A stretch of 24,232 nt of DNA from CAZXIY01 sp964640935 (GTDB lineage Archaea; Thermoplasmatota; Thermoplasmata; Methanomassiliicoccales; Methanomethylophilaceae), in assembly GCA_964640935.1 (NCBI GenBank), contig CAZXIY010000010.1:1-24232 (forward strand), read 5' to 3'. Both the position numbers and the translations under genes were made by a program. Position 1 is the first letter of the stretch, and each line of letters opens with the position of its first letter. Of the stretch, positions 13,883 through 21,650 are shown piece by piece. The notes below the pieces were generated by a model. That model saw only the letters and a program-made list of their open reading frames with translations, ran no database searches and had not been told where the DNA came from.

Positions 13883-14920
13883 ATGTCTGAGACCGTCATC
13901 GGCGAACTACCATCCAAGGAGGACTTCAATTTTCAGAAGATAGTCCTCATTGTCGGCGTTTCGCTGATGCTCATGAAGTTCGTGGCCTGGGCCATAACTC
14001 AATCGGTATCGATATTCACCGATGCCCTGGAGAGCATTGTGAATGTCGTTGCTGCATGCATCGGCCTCTATGCATTGTATCTTTCCGCAAAGCCGAGAGA
14101 TGCCGGCCATCCTTTCGGGCACGGAAGGGTAGAGATCATATCATCGACCATCGAAGGCGGTATGATCTGCTCCGCAGGAGCGATAATTATCTTTGAAGCG
14201 ATCAACAGGATCATCTCACCGACCGGTGTCGAGCAGCTCGATGTAGGTCTTATCCTTGTCGCCGTTGCGGCGATCGTGAACTATGCAACGGGGCGTGTGG
14301 CCATAAGGAAAGGCAAGAAGAACCGCTCGGCGGCTCTTGTCGCCAGCGGCAAACATCTTTGCTCGGATACATACTCATCCATCGGGATAATTGTCGGACT
14401 GCTCCTGATGATCGGCCTTGAGAACCTCGGATATCAGGCATATTGGCTGGACGGGACCATCGCGGCTCTGTTCGGTGTGATAATCACGATAACCGGTGCC
14501 AAGGTCATCAAAGAATCTATGGACACAGTTATGGACAAGGCCGATAACGAGATAGTTAACAATGTCGTAGATACTCTGAAAGAGCACAGACACGAGGATT
14601 GGATAGATATCCATAACCTCAGAATAATAAAGAACGGGACAACGCTCAATATCCAGATGCATGTCGTTCTGCCGCGTGATATGACCATAGAACGCCAGAG
14701 CAACGAGATAAGCGAAGTGCTGCACTCCGTGAAAGAGATCTACGGCGAAGCGGTCGACCTTACACTGATGGGCGACCCTTGCGACGGGAATTTCTGCAGT
14801 TGCTGCAAGCGCGAATGCGGTTGCCGTGAACACCAGTTCGTCAGGATACGCGACTGGACGGTTGAGAGCATCTGCAATGCTGATTCTGTGGTTTCCGAGA
14901 ATGCTCATAAAAGCGCATGA
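13883..14920 (+). CDS. Cation diffusion facilitator (CDF) metal exporter with Cys-rich tail
   Basis: A 346-residue CDF protein: about six transmembrane helices, then a cytoplasmic domain. Family marks are FTDALESIVN in TM2, the loop KPRDAGHPFGHGRVE, and SGKHLCSDTYSS in TM5, where H and D four residues apart are the transport-site ligands. In TM2 the position four after the Asp is Ser instead of the Asp of FieF-type zinc/iron exporters, so metal choice is unclear. After the usual C-terminal domain there is an unusual tail with C301, C306, C308, C309, C313 and C315 (CDGNFCSCCKRECGC), a likely soft-metal binding site. ATG 13883 is chosen because it lies 27 nt from a TATA box; an upstream TTG at 13871 is less likely. 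Confidence 0.88.
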   Translation: MSETVIGELPSKEDFNFQKIVLIVGVSLMLMKFVAWAITQSVSIFTDALESIVNVVAACIGLYALYLSAKPRDAGHPFGHGRVEIISSTIEGGMICSAGAIIIFEAINRIISPTGVEQLDVGLILVAVAAIVNYATGRVAIRKGKKNRSAALVASGKHLCSDTYSSIGIIVGLLLMIGLENLGYQAYWLDGTIAALFGVIITITGAKVIKESMDTVMDKADNEIVNNVVDTLKEHRHEDWIDIHNLRIIKNGTTLNIQMHVVLPRDMTIERQSNEISEVLHSVKEIYGEAVDLTLMGDPCDGNFCSCCKRECGCREHQFVRIRDWTVESICNADSVVSENAHKSA

Positions 14921-15019
14921 ATACACCCCGGTCGGCGTCGGTCTGCAAATCTCCGTCGGTCATTTCTGTCCTGTCATGTGTGCCACTCGGGCATTTCATT
15001 TTTGATACCTGTGGTGTGG

Positions 15020-15049
15020 TTTATTAACATCAAAATGTCGTTTATTAAG
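15020..15049 (+). promoter_or_regulatory. Two direct TATA-like repeats before the second MFS gene
   Basis: TTTATTAAC (15020-15028) and TTTATTAAG (15041-15049) are near-identical and 21 bp apart, two helical turns. The downstream copy predicts a transcript start at about 15072; the upstream one would start near 15051. They may be alternative promoters, or one may be a regulator site. Confidence 0.4.
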
Positions 15050-15105
15050 CCGTAGCCGGAAACGAGTCAAAGCTGAACGGTCTGAATCAAAAAGAGAAGA
15101 CCATA

Positions 15106-16473
15106 TTGATCTGCATTGTTCTGGGAACGTTCATGACAGCACTGGATACTACGATAGTGTCTGTCGCTCTGCCCACTCTTGCAGGTGAGTTCGCCACCGG
15201 CGGCACCACGGCCGATGTGTCATGGATACTATTAGCGTACACGATTACGCTCTGTTCGTTCCTTTTGCTATGGGCAAAACTAGGGACGAATATCGGTTAC
15301 AAGAATATTTTCATTCTGGGGACCGTGATTTTTACCGTAACATCGTTGATTATAGGGCTTGCCGGATATCTTCCTGGAATCACACTCAACTGGATAATAA
15401 TCCTCATAGGGATACAGGGTATCGGGGCAGGAATGGTCACCGCAATGGGACTGGCCATAATCGCTTCTTATCTCCCGAAGGATTATTCTGCTACCGGTGT
15501 TTCATTCACTACGATCGCCGCTTCGGCAGGAACCGCGTGCGGACCAGCTCTCGGAGGGATACTGACACAATTCCACTGGTCGCTGATATTCTTCATAAAC
15601 GTGCCAATTGGAATCATTTGTATAATCATGGCGATGAAGGCCATAGGTAAGATCACTATTTCCAGTGAGAAGAAGAAGGTGGACTATATAGGGGCATTGT
15701 TACTTTTCATAATGCTCGTTTCGATAATCTACTACTTCGAAAAGGGATCGAACATCGGGTGGATGTCGACCACGGGCATCGCACTCATATTCATCGCGGC
15801 CATCTCTGCAGGTCTGCTTTTACGCTGGGAGCAGAAATGTGCAGATCCGATAATACCGATGAGATTGATGAACGTGAAGGATGTCGTCGGAGCTAATGTT
15901 GTCAGCATGATACTGTTCGCTGGGATAGCGGGTTCTTGTATGCTTCTGCCATACTACATGCAGCTTCAGCTCGGATTCTCCACTCTCAAACTCGGGATCA
16001 TCTTGATCACGATGTCCGTTGGCATGCTGGCTGCCGGAAGCGTAGTAGCAAAGATCACCAAGGACAAGGGTATGAACAACGTATCGATAACCCTCGGGTG
16101 CATTGTGGCCGGCATAGGTTTCCTGATCATGATGTTCTACCCATCCGACGAATCGATTGTCACATATTTGCTCCTAATTTCTTCGCTGTTCGTTCTAGGC
16201 ATGGGGGCCGGCATGGCCGTCATGGGATCCACGAACTTGTGCTATACGCACACACTGCCTGAAGAGAACGGACAGGCCTCCGGCGTTATCAATACATTCA
16301 GAGAAGGCGGTGCATCGATAGGTGTGGCTATATTGAGTGCAATATTCTCAATGAGCATAATCGGAACCAATCTGATGTCCGGTTTCAAACCGGCATTCTT
16401 CGCGGGAACGATCATGATGCTCATAGCCTTCGTACTATCCATGCGCCTAAGGGATGCGAAGAAATCTGATTGA
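15106..16473 (+). CDS. MFS exporter, DHA2 (EmrB/QacA-like) type
   Basis: A 14-helix DHA2-type major facilitator protein, 455 residues if read from TTG 15106. TM1 has FMTALDTTIVSVALPTLA, the DHA2 motif D1, and TM5 has GTACGPALGGILTQFHWSLIFFINVPIG, the antiporter motif C. The start is doubtful. The frame is open back to 15049 but has no ATG or GTG. TTG 15106 would remove the polar N-terminus usual in the family, whereas a CTG at 15073 would give a normal N-terminus (NGLNQKEK before TM1) and lies 28 nt from a TATA-like box. The neighbouring CDF exporter and first MFS make this a small cluster of efflux genes, but each has its own promoter. Confidence 0.85.
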   Translation: MICIVLGTFMTALDTTIVSVALPTLAGEFATGGTTADVSWILLAYTITLCSFLLLWAKLGTNIGYKNIFILGTVIFTVTSLIIGLAGYLPGITLNWIIILIGIQGIGAGMVTAMGLAIIASYLPKDYSATGVSFTTIAASAGTACGPALGGILTQFHWSLIFFINVPIGIICIIMAMKAIGKITISSEKKKVDYIGALLLFIMLVSIIYYFEKGSNIGWMSTTGIALIFIAAISAGLLLRWEQKCADPIIPMRLMNVKDVVGANVVSMILFAGIAGSCMLLPYYMQLQLGFSTLKLGIILITMSVGMLAAGSVVAKITKDKGMNNVSITLGCIVAGIGFLIMMFYPSDESIVTYLLLISSLFVLGMGAGMAVMGSTNLCYTHTLPEENGQASGVINTFREGGASIGVAILSAIFSMSIIGTNLMSGFKPAFFAGTIMMLIAFVLSMRLRDAKKSD

Positions 16474-16536
16474 AACACTTTACCCGTAATCTCTTTTTCA
16501 TACCGTCGGTTTTTACTAAAATCAGCTTCGGCGATA

Positions 16537-16546
16537 CGTTATTATC
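16537..16546 (+). promoter_or_regulatory. TATA-like element for the helical-repeat protein gene
   Basis: CGTTATTATC is centred 27 nt before ATG 16569, fitting a leaderless transcript and supporting that start over a TTG at 16470 that overlaps the MFS stop. Confidence 0.4.
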
Positions 16547-16568
16547 GCGGTTACGCATTGCAGTCCTG

Positions 16569-17165
16569 ATGTTCTTCAAGAAAAAAAATGTACCTGCAGA
16601 AGTCAAAGCCGTAAAACTCGAGAAATGGTACGATAAGTTGGAAGAACCCAACAAGGTCATTCTCGAAAGATATTTGGCCAATGCAAACACGTCCTCCGAA
16701 TTCTTATTTTACAAAAGTATCATCGATGCTGCACTGATCGATGAGAACTATGGTTTCGCGACACTAATGTGCCAGTATGCATCCGATTCTAAGATCGACG
16801 ACTACCAGAGGTTCAAGATCAACGAATGCATGATAGATTCGCTGATTGGCGAATCCAAGTATGATGATGCTAAAGCGATATGCGAGTCCAATCTGTCGCT
16901 GTACCCGTCGATAGCTACCATACTTATCGAAGAGAATAATGGGAAAATACCGAATAACCTGAATTTCAGGAACAGATACATCGACATACTCGTTGGAGTC
17001 GAATCCGAATACGATCTTGCGAACGAGATGCTGGATAAGTACAACGAAATGGGCATTCTCACCGATGACGATCTGGAATACAGGAAGCAGAGCCTCAAGA
17101 TCCGCCGTCTCCAAAAATCATTCGACAGCGTCTACACATACAGGCCAGTAGGCGAAGACCGTTAA
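16569..17165 (+). CDS. Unrecognised helical (TPR-like) protein
   Basis: A 198-residue protein I do not recognise. It starts MFFKKKNV, a hydrophobic/basic patch, and is then predicted to be almost all helix, with repeated aromatic and small residues about 34 apart (for example EFLFYKSIIDAALIDENYGFATLM, then YQRFKINECMIDSLIGESKYDDAKAI) that read like divergent TPR helices. It has no membrane segment and no catalytic motif. An open extension upstream to TTG 16470 would add about 33 residues, but ATG 16569 matches promoter spacing. It converges with the small NIF3-insert-like gene, and the two stop codons overlap. Confidence 0.65.
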   Translation: MFFKKKNVPAEVKAVKLEKWYDKLEEPNKVILERYLANANTSSEFLFYKSIIDAALIDENYGFATLMCQYASDSKIDDYQRFKINECMIDSLIGESKYDDAKAICESNLSLYPSIATILIEENNGKIPNNLNFRNRYIDILVGVESEYDLANEMLDKYNEMGILTDDDLEYRKQSLKIRRLQKSFDSVYTYRPVGEDR

Positions 17166-17392
17166 ACAAACTTCTTCCAATCCAGCATCGGCATTATGTC
17201 TATGCACGGCTCTTCATATGGGTGGACATCGAGTATGACCTTCAGTGCTCTGTCGATGTCGCACCCCTTTACCGTGAAACTAACGATGCATTCTTTTGTA
17301 ACTTCGATCTTTCCGACTGTCCCCAAAAAAGGATTCGACCCATCTATCGGAATCCATGTGCCAGATGAGTCTATCGTGCTTATGTGTCTCAT
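17162..17392 (-). CDS. Small NIF3-insert (COG3323/YqfO-like) protein, start uncertain
   Basis: From ATG 17392 the protein has 76 residues, with HISTIDSSGTWIPIDGSNPF (3-22) and a C-terminal VILDVHPYEEPCIDIMPML (about 52-70). These match the small domain inserted in NIF3-family proteins, which also occurs alone (COG3323; ferredoxin-like fold related to CutA/PII); the function is unknown. The family normally has one more strand and helix at the N-terminus, and the same frame encodes exactly that upstream (VKIRVSIPV, then ETLIESVFDSIL, about 17482 to 17393), inside the 3' end of the PHP gene. No ATG, GTG or TTG exists there; a CTG at 17440 overlaps the PHP stop as CTGA. The true start is therefore probably upstream and non-standard, or a base is wrong. 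Confidence 0.65.
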   Translation of the reverse strand: MRHISTIDSSGTWIPIDGSNPFLGTVGKIEVTKECIVSFTVKGCDIDRALKVILDVHPYEEPCIDIMPMLDWKKFV

Positions 17393-17436
17393 TCCATTCG
17401 GGTAATTTGAAAGAATGGAGTCGAAGACAGATTCGA

Positions 17437-18417
17437 TCAGTGTTTCTGTTTTTTCGACCGGGATTGAGACGCGTATTTTGACGGTTTCGGCTTCGACTGC
17501 GATTTTTCCACTTCCAACTTGTATTCCACATCATCCAGCATGGCATAGGCCTTTCTGCCAAGCCAGCTCGTGCTCAGAAGAGCGGCGATGAAAGGTATCG
17601 GCGGTATGACGTAGATAAATCCGCCGATGATCCCTCCGATCTTCTTTCCGTCGTTGATAGAAAGCATCTTGGTGATGAGCGGATTCTCCGGATCCGGTTT
17701 GAGCAATCTAAGCAGAGCCTTATACAATAGCCCCTGACCACCCATGACGACCTCCATGCTCCACTGCACCTGGCTGAATACTGATGAAGGGACACCGCAC
17801 GGTATCGTCTTCTTATTGAGTATGGCCTTTCTGAAATCCTCCTGACCGGATCCTTCGAACTCTGTCCAATTAAAGCCTGTAGTGTATGTGGAATGGGCAT
17901 CACTACCGGATGTGGCTGCCCATTTTCCCGGATTGTTCTTGAAAACGGTCTGTGCCATCGTATTTGTATACGCATCCGGATGGCCGCCGTTAATGACCTC
18001 TATGCCTTCGAGGTCTAGATCGTAGATCCTGTCATGCAGGCACGACACATAGAAACTGAAGGGATGCGGAGCTACAGCGACGCCACCCTGGCCATGGATT
18101 ATGTCGAGGGTCTCTTCGATCGATATGCCGTCCGGGACCCTTTCGTTGAGCCACAGACCGATGACCTCGCCATCGGCCGTAGATACTTCCTCGCCGACGA
18201 CGACTTCGATGTCGTCGTACCTCTTCGCATAATTCTGAGCGACGAATGCACCTTTGACGACATCGTGGTCTGTGATGCAGAGAACGTTCATACCGTTCCT
18301 TCTGGCGCATTCCACCTGCTGTTCCGGTTTGGTCACCGATTCGGGAAAACGCAGTGCCCTGTAATTAGAAACCCCAGAATAGTAGGTGTGGACGTGGGTG
18401 TCCACTTTCGATCGCAT
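17437..18417 (-). CDS. PHP-domain metal-dependent phosphoesterase
   Basis: A 326-residue protein whose first about 215 residues form a PHP domain. Motif I DTHVHTYYSGV (residues 6-16), motif II CITDHDVV, the glutamate of GEEVST, motif III PHPFSF, and the late SGSDAHS give a full set of His/Asp/Glu metal ligands. Such proteins hydrolyse phosphoesters (for example 3',5'-nucleoside bisphosphates or histidinol phosphate). The C-terminal third is unusual: a hydrophobic stretch (about 260-290, GGIIGGFIYVIPPIPFIAALL) suggests membrane association, and the last 25 residues are rich in Lys and Ser. ATG 18417 is 26 nt from a TATA box; a TTG two codons upstream is less likely. Its 3' end overlaps the coding frame of the NIF3-insert-like gene. 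Confidence 0.85.
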   Translation of the reverse strand: MRSKVDTHVHTYYSGVSNYRALRFPESVTKPEQQVECARRNGMNVLCITDHDVVKGAFVAQNYAKRYDDIEVVVGEEVSTADGEVIGLWLNERVPDGISIEETLDIIHGQGGVAVAPHPFSFYVSCLHDRIYDLDLEGIEVINGGHPDAYTNTMAQTVFKNNPGKWAATSGSDAHSTYTTGFNWTEFEGSGQEDFRKAILNKKTIPCGVPSSVFSQVQWSMEVVMGGQGLLYKALLRLLKPDPENPLITKMLSINDGKKIGGIIGGFIYVIPPIPFIAALLSTSWLGRKAYAMLDDVEYKLEVEKSQSKPKPSKYASQSRSKKQKH

Positions 18418-18437
18418 ACACAAAGTATGACAATACC

Positions 18438-18446
18438 GTATTTATC
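18438..18446 (-). promoter_or_regulatory. TATA box for the PHP gene
   Basis: Minus-strand ATAAATACG is centred 26 nt upstream of ATG 18417, predicting a leaderless transcript. It is half of an 87-bp divergent promoter region shared with the exchanger gene. Confidence 0.5.
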
Positions 18447-18473
18447 TGTTTCATGCATCCGTGCGAAGCAAAG

Positions 18474-18482
18474 ACTATAAGT
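18474..18482 (+). promoter_or_regulatory. TATA box for the exchanger gene
   Basis: ACTATAAGT is centred 27 nt before ATG 18505, predicting a leaderless transcript and selecting that ATG over GTG 18499. Confidence 0.5.
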
Positions 18483-18504
18483 TAAGCGATGTTACGCAGT
18501 GAGG

Positions 18505-19470
18505 ATGGACTGGATTCTGCTGGGGATACCTGTAGGCATAATAATGCTATACTTTGGCTCGGAGTGGATGGTAGACGGGGCTAAGAGACTCGCTTTCCGT
18601 CTAGGTGTCACGCCGTTCGTTGTAGGGCTGACAGTAGTTGCTTTCGGATCCTCTGCACCAGAATGCGTCACATCCCTTGTGAGTTCATCTACACCGGACA
18701 TAATCATAGGCAACATCGTCGGTAGCAACATCGCTAACGTTGGTCTCGCAATAGGTCTTGCCGCTCTGATAAGTCCGCTGGCCGCCAAATATTCTACCAT
18801 AAAGTTCGAAATGATATCGATGATCGTTTCGGTCCTCATCGTCGCATTCATGGCGTTGTTCGGATACATCGGATTCATAGACGGTGTTATACTGGTCGCC
18901 GCTCTCTTCATTTTTGTCTACCTGGTCTACATTTTCAAGAAGGATGACAAGGAAGGTCAGGCGGCATACGATACCGGTGAGGAGGAGAAAGATGACGGCA
19001 AGAGCAGTAATCTCGTATTCTCCTGCATAATGATCGTCGTAGGTCTCGTTGTCCTTTATTTCGGTGCAAAATTCTTCATCAGCGGAGCCACGGACCTCGC
19101 CAAGATAATAGGGGTATCAGATCTTCTGATCGGCCTCCTTGTCGTAGCCGTTGGAACGTCTCTTCCGGAACTGTGCATATGTCTTGTAGCATCATATCGC
19201 GGCGAGAACGACCTCGCGGTCAGCAACATAGTCGGGAGCATCGTGTTCAACTCGTTCTTCGCGTTGGGTATCGGAGCACTCGTAACGAACGTCCCCATAA
19301 CACAATCGATGATGATGTTCCACATACCCGTGATGATACTTATGACTGTCCTGATGTACGCGATGGTCCGTCTGAAGAACAATATCTCCAGGCCGATGGG
19401 GGCTCTGCTGGTAGCGATATATGTGGCCTATGTGGTCATAATGGCCCTGAACCCATCCCTGACGATCTGA
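18505..19470 (+). CDS. CaCA-family sodium/calcium exchanger-like membrane protein
   Basis: A 321-residue, ten-helix membrane protein built from two homologous halves, as in NCX_Mj-type sodium/calcium exchangers. The two alpha repeats are GLTVVAFGSSAPECVTSLVSS (41-61, with E53) and GLLVVAVGTSLPELCICLVAS in the second half; each has the conserved P-E pair that binds the ions. A polar charged loop (KKDDKEGQAAYDTGEEEKDDGKSS) separates the halves. It most likely exchanges Na+ or H+ for Ca2+ at the cytoplasmic membrane. The gene ends 3 bp from the convergent ABCE1 gene. Confidence 0.9.
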   Translation: MDWILLGIPVGIIMLYFGSEWMVDGAKRLAFRLGVTPFVVGLTVVAFGSSAPECVTSLVSSSTPDIIIGNIVGSNIANVGLAIGLAALISPLAAKYSTIKFEMISMIVSVLIVAFMALFGYIGFIDGVILVAALFIFVYLVYIFKKDDKEGQAAYDTGEEEKDDGKSSNLVFSCIMIVVGLVVLYFGAKFFISGATDLAKIIGVSDLLIGLLVVAVGTSLPELCICLVASYRGENDLAVSNIVGSIVFNSFFALGIGALVTNVPITQSMMMFHIPVMILMTVLMYAMVRLKNNISRPMGALLVAIYVAYVVIMALNPSLTI

Positions 19471-19473
19471 GTC

Positions 19474-21267
19474 TCAGTGCTTCTTTCCGCTGGCCGAAGG
19501 ATCCGCGTAGTAGTACTCACCTTTGGACTTCTGTTCCCTGTCAAGTCTGGAGTCGGGTTTGTTGATCCTCGGTCTGTGGGACTCGGCATCTCTCCTGAAC
19601 GTTATGTCGACGGCCTTGAGGAATCTGTTCATCCCTTCCCTCATGTCGTAAGGACCCTCCCCGATACCGTGATGTCCGGGATTCCCTCCGAAGACCATCA
19701 TTGAATCTGAGACCATGTCCAGGAAGTAGATGTCGTGGTCGATGATCATTCCGCTCTTTCCGGATTTCTCCATCATCCTGCGTATCGTCTTCGCCGCATT
19801 CATCCTCTGATTGGAATCCAGGTACGCGGACGGTTCGTCGATAAGGTAGATATCGGCCTCTTTCGCAAGGCAAACTGTGATCGCGACACGCTGAAGCTCT
19901 CCTCCGGAGAGGTTCTTCACCATCTTCTCCATGAGATGCTTGATGCCCAGAGGTTCGATGACCTCGCTCTGGAAGAATCCGGTCTCTACGACGTCGTATG
20001 CCTCCGAATAAAGGTAGTCCTTGACTGTCCCGTCGAATTCCGGTGATATGTACTGCGGTTTGTAGGATACCTCGAGTTTGGTATCTAGGCCGCCGGAATC
20101 GGCTTTCAGCTCGCCGGAAAGTATCTTGACGAATGTTGTCTTTCCTGTGGCATTCGGACCGACAACTCCGACGCTCTCGCCGATCTTTATCGCTCCGGGT
20201 TCAACAGTGAGCTTGAATTCACCGAAGTCCTTCGTTATCTCGCTGAACTCGACGAGATTGGCGGTCTTCCATTCGCCTCTCGGCGGCGTGGCAAAGAATT
20301 CGATCGGCCTGTCGCGGAATCTGATGTTCTCCTCGGGGAGGTAACCGTCGAGGTACACATTGATTGCCGTTCTGACCTGACGTGCCTGCGTGAACACACC
20401 GTATGCTCCTTCGGAACCGTAAACGACGTTCACGTTGTCCGCCAGGAAATCTAATATGGCAAGGTCGTGCTCTATGACAACGACCTGTCTGCCTTCGCTG
20501 AGCTTCTTGATCTGTCTGGCCACTCTTAGCCTCTGGTATATATCGAGGTATGATGACGGCTCATCGAAGAAGTAAACGTCGGCATCCTTCATGACCGTTG
20601 CCGCGATCGCGACACGCTGGAGCTCTCCTCCCGAAAGTTTGGATATATCCCTGTCCAACACCTCGGAGAGATCGAATTCCTCCACGGCCTCGTCCAATGT
20701 TATCCTTCCTTCGACCTTGCCGAGAAGATCTCTGACAACGCCTTTGACCTGCTGCGGAAGTTTATCCACATACTGGGGCTTTATCGCGGTCCTTACCTTC
20801 CCGCTGTAAACCGCGGTAAGGAAATCACAGAGCTCTGTGCCTGCGAAATGCTGAAGGACCTCCTCCTTCGACGGCGGATTCTCGTAATTGCCGAGATTGG
20901 GTATCTCTATCCCAGACAGCATCTTGATCGCCGTGGATTTACCGATACCGTTCGGTCCGAGGATACCGGTGACTATCCCTTTCTTGGGTGTCGGAAGCCT
21001 GTACAAGCGGAATGAGTTCTCGCCGTACTGGTGTACCATTTCTGATTTGAGTTCATCCGCGAGGCCGATGATCTTTATCGCGTCGAACTGACATTTATTG
21101 ACGCATATACCGCAGCCGGCACACAATGTCTCCGAAATGACGGGCTTCCCCCTCTCACCGAGAGATATGCAATCGACGCCCGTTCTCATGAGCGGACAGA
21201 ATTTGATGCATTCCTGGTTGCATTTCTTGTTTTGACATCTATCGTGTAGGACCGCAGCTATTCGCAT
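19474..21267 (-). CDS. rli1: Ribosome recycling ATPase ABCE1/Rli1
   Basis: A 597-residue ABCE1 homologue, the essential factor that splits ribosomes into subunits after termination in archaea and eukaryotes. An N-terminal Fe-S domain (RCQNKKCNQECIKFCP and later CAGCGICVNKC) carries the two [4Fe-4S] clusters. NBD1 has Walker A GPNGIGKST, signature LSGGELQRVAIA and FFDEPSSYLD; NBD2 has GPNATGKTT, a second LSGGELQRVAIT and LIDEPSAYLD. The hinge regions and total length are typical. ATG 21267 gives the standard MRIAAVLH start and is 27 nt from a TATA box; the frame stays open 11 codons further upstream but that part would lie in the promoter. Confidence 0.97.
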   Translation of the reverse strand: MRIAAVLHDRCQNKKCNQECIKFCPLMRTGVDCISLGERGKPVISETLCAGCGICVNKCQFDAIKIIGLADELKSEMVHQYGENSFRLYRLPTPKKGIVTGILGPNGIGKSTAIKMLSGIEIPNLGNYENPPSKEEVLQHFAGTELCDFLTAVYSGKVRTAIKPQYVDKLPQQVKGVVRDLLGKVEGRITLDEAVEEFDLSEVLDRDISKLSGGELQRVAIAATVMKDADVYFFDEPSSYLDIYQRLRVARQIKKLSEGRQVVVIEHDLAILDFLADNVNVVYGSEGAYGVFTQARQVRTAINVYLDGYLPEENIRFRDRPIEFFATPPRGEWKTANLVEFSEITKDFGEFKLTVEPGAIKIGESVGVVGPNATGKTTFVKILSGELKADSGGLDTKLEVSYKPQYISPEFDGTVKDYLYSEAYDVVETGFFQSEVIEPLGIKHLMEKMVKNLSGGELQRVAITVCLAKEADIYLIDEPSAYLDSNQRMNAAKTIRRMMEKSGKSGMIIDHDIYFLDMVSDSMMVFGGNPGHHGIGEGPYDMREGMNRFLKAVDITFRRDAESHRPRINKPDSRLDREQKSKGEYYYADPSASGKKH

Positions 21268-21290
21268 GTCTTGGTTTATAAATCGGTCCG

Positions 21291-21298
21291 ATATAAGC
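21291..21298 (-). promoter_or_regulatory. TATA box for ABCE1
   Basis: Minus-strand CTTATAT is centred 27 nt upstream of ATG 21267, fitting a leaderless transcript. A stronger-looking TTTATAAA at 21275-21282 is only about 12 nt from the ATG, too close to direct initiation before it. Confidence 0.4.
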
Positions 21299-21328
21299 AT
21301 TGTCCGATTTTTGCCGACAGCGGAAGCG

Positions 21329-21544
21329 TCATACGATGCCGACGATCTTGATCAGACACAATATCGCCGCCGCCACGACCATTATCTCGACGAGCAGCAG
21401 AATGACGAATACATAGAGCAGCGCCGGGAATTTTAGATCGACGATCTTTCTGAATACGTACACGAGAGCGATACCGAGAAGCAACGCTATGACGGCGAAC
21501 ACGATCGCATACTCTTCCAGAATGATAACACCTGTGCACTCCAT
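21329..21544 (-). CDS. Small two-helix membrane protein
   Basis: A 71-residue protein (from ATG 21544) with two strongly hydrophobic segments, about 13-31 and 41-65, joined by a short polar link FRKIVDLKFP. This hairpin layout is common in small membrane proteins of unknown function; no family is recognised. The frame continues open for 129 codons upstream, but there it is the antisense of metG. The TATA-like TTTATATG at 21553-21560 lies only 13 nt before ATG 21544, so transcription may begin near 21530 and translation at GTG 21502, giving a 57-residue protein. The high density of aliphatic residues, independent of any shadowed gene, supports it as real. Confidence 0.6.
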   Translation of the reverse strand: MECTGVIILEEYAIVFAVIALLLGIALVYVFRKIVDLKFPALLYVFVILLLVEIMVVAAAILCLIKIVGIV

Positions 21545-21552
21545 CGGCTCCG

Positions 21553-21560
21553 CATATAAA
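21553..21560 (-). promoter_or_regulatory. TATA-like element for the small membrane protein
   Basis: Minus-strand TTTATATG matches the archaeal TATA consensus well. Its position predicts a transcript start near 21530, inside the first codons of the longest reading of the downstream gene. Confidence 0.4.
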
Positions 21561-21617
21561 TCAATTCGCGGCCATTCCGGCATTCGTACTTGGGCGATCA
21601 ACCGCAGCAGTGCCATG

Positions 21618-21627
21618 ATTAAAATAA
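21618..21627 (+). promoter_or_regulatory. TATA-like element for metG
   Basis: ATTAAAATAA is centred about 28 nt upstream of ATG 21651. The spacing supports a leaderless metG transcript and this start codon. Confidence 0.45.
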
Positions 21628-21650
21628 TGGACGTACAATCCACAATTACC

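Noticed and set aside
14921..15048. Possible small RNA or short gene between the CDF and MFS genes
   Set aside because: No stable hairpin, tRNA-like pattern or credible frame was seen; only TATA-like repeats near its right end.
16470..16568. TTG start overlapping the MFS stop for the helical-repeat gene
   Set aside because: A TATA-like element 27 nt before ATG 16569 and the atypical composition of the extension favour the later start.
21489..21650. Extension of metG by 54 residues upstream
   Set aside because: The homologous N-terminus begins at ATG 21651 and the upstream part contains the promoter and the divergent small gene.
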